Positions 62,564 through 64,000 of a DNA stretch of 64,000 bases are shown one piece after another (position 1 is the stretch's first letter; every line of letters starts with the position of its first letter). Under the pieces are notes generated by a model, which worked only from the letters and a program-made list of their open reading frames with translations, searched no databases and was not told the origin of the DNA. The position numbers and the translations under genes were made by a program. Source of the DNA: Rouxiella aceris (lineage in GTDB: Bacteria; Pseudomonadota; Gammaproteobacteria; Enterobacterales; Enterobacteriaceae); contig NZ_JAADJU010000001.1 in assembly GCF_012933545.1 (NCBI RefSeq), forward strand, positions 682,001 through 746,000. The letters are read 5' to 3'.

Positions 62564-64000
62564 GTGGAAATTTTTAACGCTGATATTGTGATTATAGGTG
62601 CCGGGGGAGCAGGACTGCGTGCCGCAATTGCCGCCGCAGAAGCGCATCCAACTCTGAGTATTGCACTCGTATCTAAAGTTTATCCTATGCGTAGCCACAC
62701 CGTGGCCGCCGAGGGAGGGTCAGCCGCTGTCACAAAGGATGAGGACAGCTTTGACTTTCATTTTCAGGATACGGTTTCAGGAGGGGACTGGCTGTGCGAA
62801 CAAGACGTAGTTGATTACTTTGTTCACCAATGTCCTCAGGAAATGACCCAACTCGAATTATGGGGCTGTCCCTGGAGTCGTAAAGAGGACGGTAGCATCA
62901 ACGTCCGCCGCTTCGGTGGCATGAAGATCGAGCGCACCTGGTTTGCCGCTGACAAAACCGGCTTCCATATTCTGCATACCCTGTACCAGACCTCGCTTAA
63001 ATACCCGCAAATTCACCGTTTTGATGAACACTTTGTGATCGATATTCTTGTCGATGAAGGTCGCGTACAGGGAGTGGTGGCGATCAATATGATGGAAGGC
63101 ACTCGCGTGCAGATCCGCGCCAATGCAGTGGTTATGGCCACCGGCGGCGCTGGCCGCGTGTATCGCTATAACACCAACGGCGGTATTGTGACCGGCGACG
63201 GCATGGGTATGGCATTGCGTCATGGCGTGCCTTTACGTGATATGGAGTTTGTGCAATATCACCCTACCGGTCTGCCTGGCTCAGGCATTCTGATGACGGA
63301 AGGCTGTCGCGGTGAAGGCGGTATTCTGGTTAATAAAAACGGCTACCGTTATCTGCAGGATTACGGCATGGGACCAGAAACCCCACTTGGCCATCCGCAG
63401 AACAAATATATGGAACTCGGCCCGCGTGACAAAGTCTCGCAAGCCTTCTGGCACGAATGGCGTGCTGGCCGCACCGATAGCACCCCTCGCGGTGATGTGG
63501 TGTATCTCGACTTGCGCCATCTCGGTGAGAAAAAACTGCGTGAGCGCCTGCCGTTTATTTGCGAACTGTCAAAAGCTTATGTCGGCGTCGATCCGGTGTC
63601 TGCTCCGATCCCGGTACGGCCAACGGCGCACTACACCATGGGCGGCATTGAAACCGATGCCAACTGCGCGACTCGTATCGCCGGACTTTATGCCGTGGGT
63701 GAATGCTCTTCTGTCGGTCTGCACGGTGCCAACCGTCTCGGCTCCAACTCACTGGCTGAACTGGTGGTATTTGGTCGCCTTGCCGGCGAGCAGGCGGCGC
63801 AATATGCCCTCGGCAGTGCCCCGCTCAATACTTCCGCCCTTACCGCTCAGGCCGCCGATATTGAACGTCGTTTACAGCAAATCATGCAGCAGGAAGGCAA
63901 TGAAAGCTGGGCGGCCATCCGCGATGAAATGGGCCTGTCGATGGAAGAAGGCTGTGGTATTTACCGCACGCCAGAGCTGATGCAGAAAACCATCGATAAA
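62564..64000 (+). CDS. frdA: Fumarate reductase flavoprotein subunit FrdA (partial)
   Basis: The first 479 codons are open to the window end; about 120 more are expected. FrdA carries covalent FAD and reduces fumarate in anaerobic respiration. Visible: dinucleotide-binding IIGAGGAGLRAAIAAA, the FAD-linking histidine in MRSHTVAAEGGSAA, QYHPTGLPGSG, GCRGEGGILVNK, and the substrate region RPTAHYTMGGIET. The start is GTG 62564 with GGAGG 7-8 bases upstream, as the E. coli protein aligns from here. frdBCD should follow beyond the window. Confidence 0.97.
   Translation, partial: MEIFNADIVIIGAGGAGLRAAIAAAEAHPTLSIALVSKVYPMRSHTVAAEGGSAAVTKDEDSFDFHFQDTVSGGDWLCEQDVVDYFVHQCPQEMTQLELWGCPWSRKEDGSINVRRFGGMKIERTWFAADKTGFHILHTLYQTSLKYPQIHRFDEHFVIDILVDEGRVQGVVAINMMEGTRVQIRANAVVMATGGAGRVYRYNTNGGIVTGDGMGMALRHGVPLRDMEFVQYHPTGLPGSGILMTEGCRGEGGILVNKNGYRYLQDYGMGPETPLGHPQNKYMELGPRDKVSQAFWHEWRAGRTDSTPRGDVVYLDLRHLGEKKLRERLPFICELSKAYVGVDPVSAPIPVRPTAHYTMGGIETDANCATRIAGLYAVGECSSVGLHGANRLGSNSLAELVVFGRLAGEQAAQYALGSAPLNTSALTAQAADIERRLQQIMQQEGNESWAAIRDEMGLSMEEGCGIYRTPELMQKTIDK

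Overview
The window is chromosomal DNA from a member of the Enterobacterales. Nearly every protein reads as a close relative of an Escherichia coli protein, and gene order follows known enterobacterial blocks. It is not E. coli or a very close relative: the ula genes and cycA are missing from their E. coli places, two chemotaxis receptors and two Mu-type DNA-binding genes are added, AmiB has two LysM domains, and yhcN is duplicated. I cannot name the genus from sequence alone; a Yersiniaceae-, Budviciaceae- or Pectobacteriaceae-like lineage would fit.

Layout. Positions 1-8100 match the E. coli 72-73 minute region: obgE, yhbE, rpmA, rplU and ispB, then two paralogous MuA/Mu-repressor-type DNA-binding genes, the Ner-like sfsB, mdh, argR and two yhcN copies. 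From mpl (8401) to frdA (window end) the order follows the E. coli 94.5-96 minute region: mpl, fbp, a chemotaxis receptor, ppa, ytfP-tamB-tamA, msrA, ytfL/paeA, ytfK, ytfJ, cysQ, cpdB, ytfE, fklB, ytfB, the rpsF-priB-rpsR-rplI operon, yjfP, a second chemotaxis receptor, bsmA, aidB, rlmB, rnr, nsrR, purA, yjeT, hflC, hflK, hflX, hfq, miaA, mutL, amiB, tsaE, nnr, queG, three identical tRNA-Gly genes, orn, rsgA, psd, mscM, epmA and the start of frdA. The two blocks are joined near 8.1-8.4 kb.

How the genes work together. The long minus-strand cluster from amiB to hflC is the classic cell wall, mismatch repair, tRNA modification, Hfq and HflKCX superoperon. nsrR encodes a nitric-oxide sensor, and one likely target, the di-iron repair gene ytfE, lies 12 kb away behind a 41-bp near-perfect palindrome that fits an NsrR operator. 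TamA and TamB form the envelope translocation module. ArgR has tandem operators in front of its own gene. rplU, rpsF and the tRNA-Gly array have recognisable sigma-70 promoters with GC-rich discriminators, as expected for growth-rate-controlled genes.

Most of the window is ordinary core genome. The parts that deserve attention are small: the Mu-type regulator cluster (3.0-4.9 kb), a three-hairpin candidate small RNA (8.2-8.3 kb), a 90-bp dispersed inverted-repeat element with two clear copies and one doubtful one, an ERIC-like element, and the NsrR palindrome. I found no CRISPR array, prophage, transposase, toxin-antitoxin pair or defence island, and no convincing new multi-gene system.
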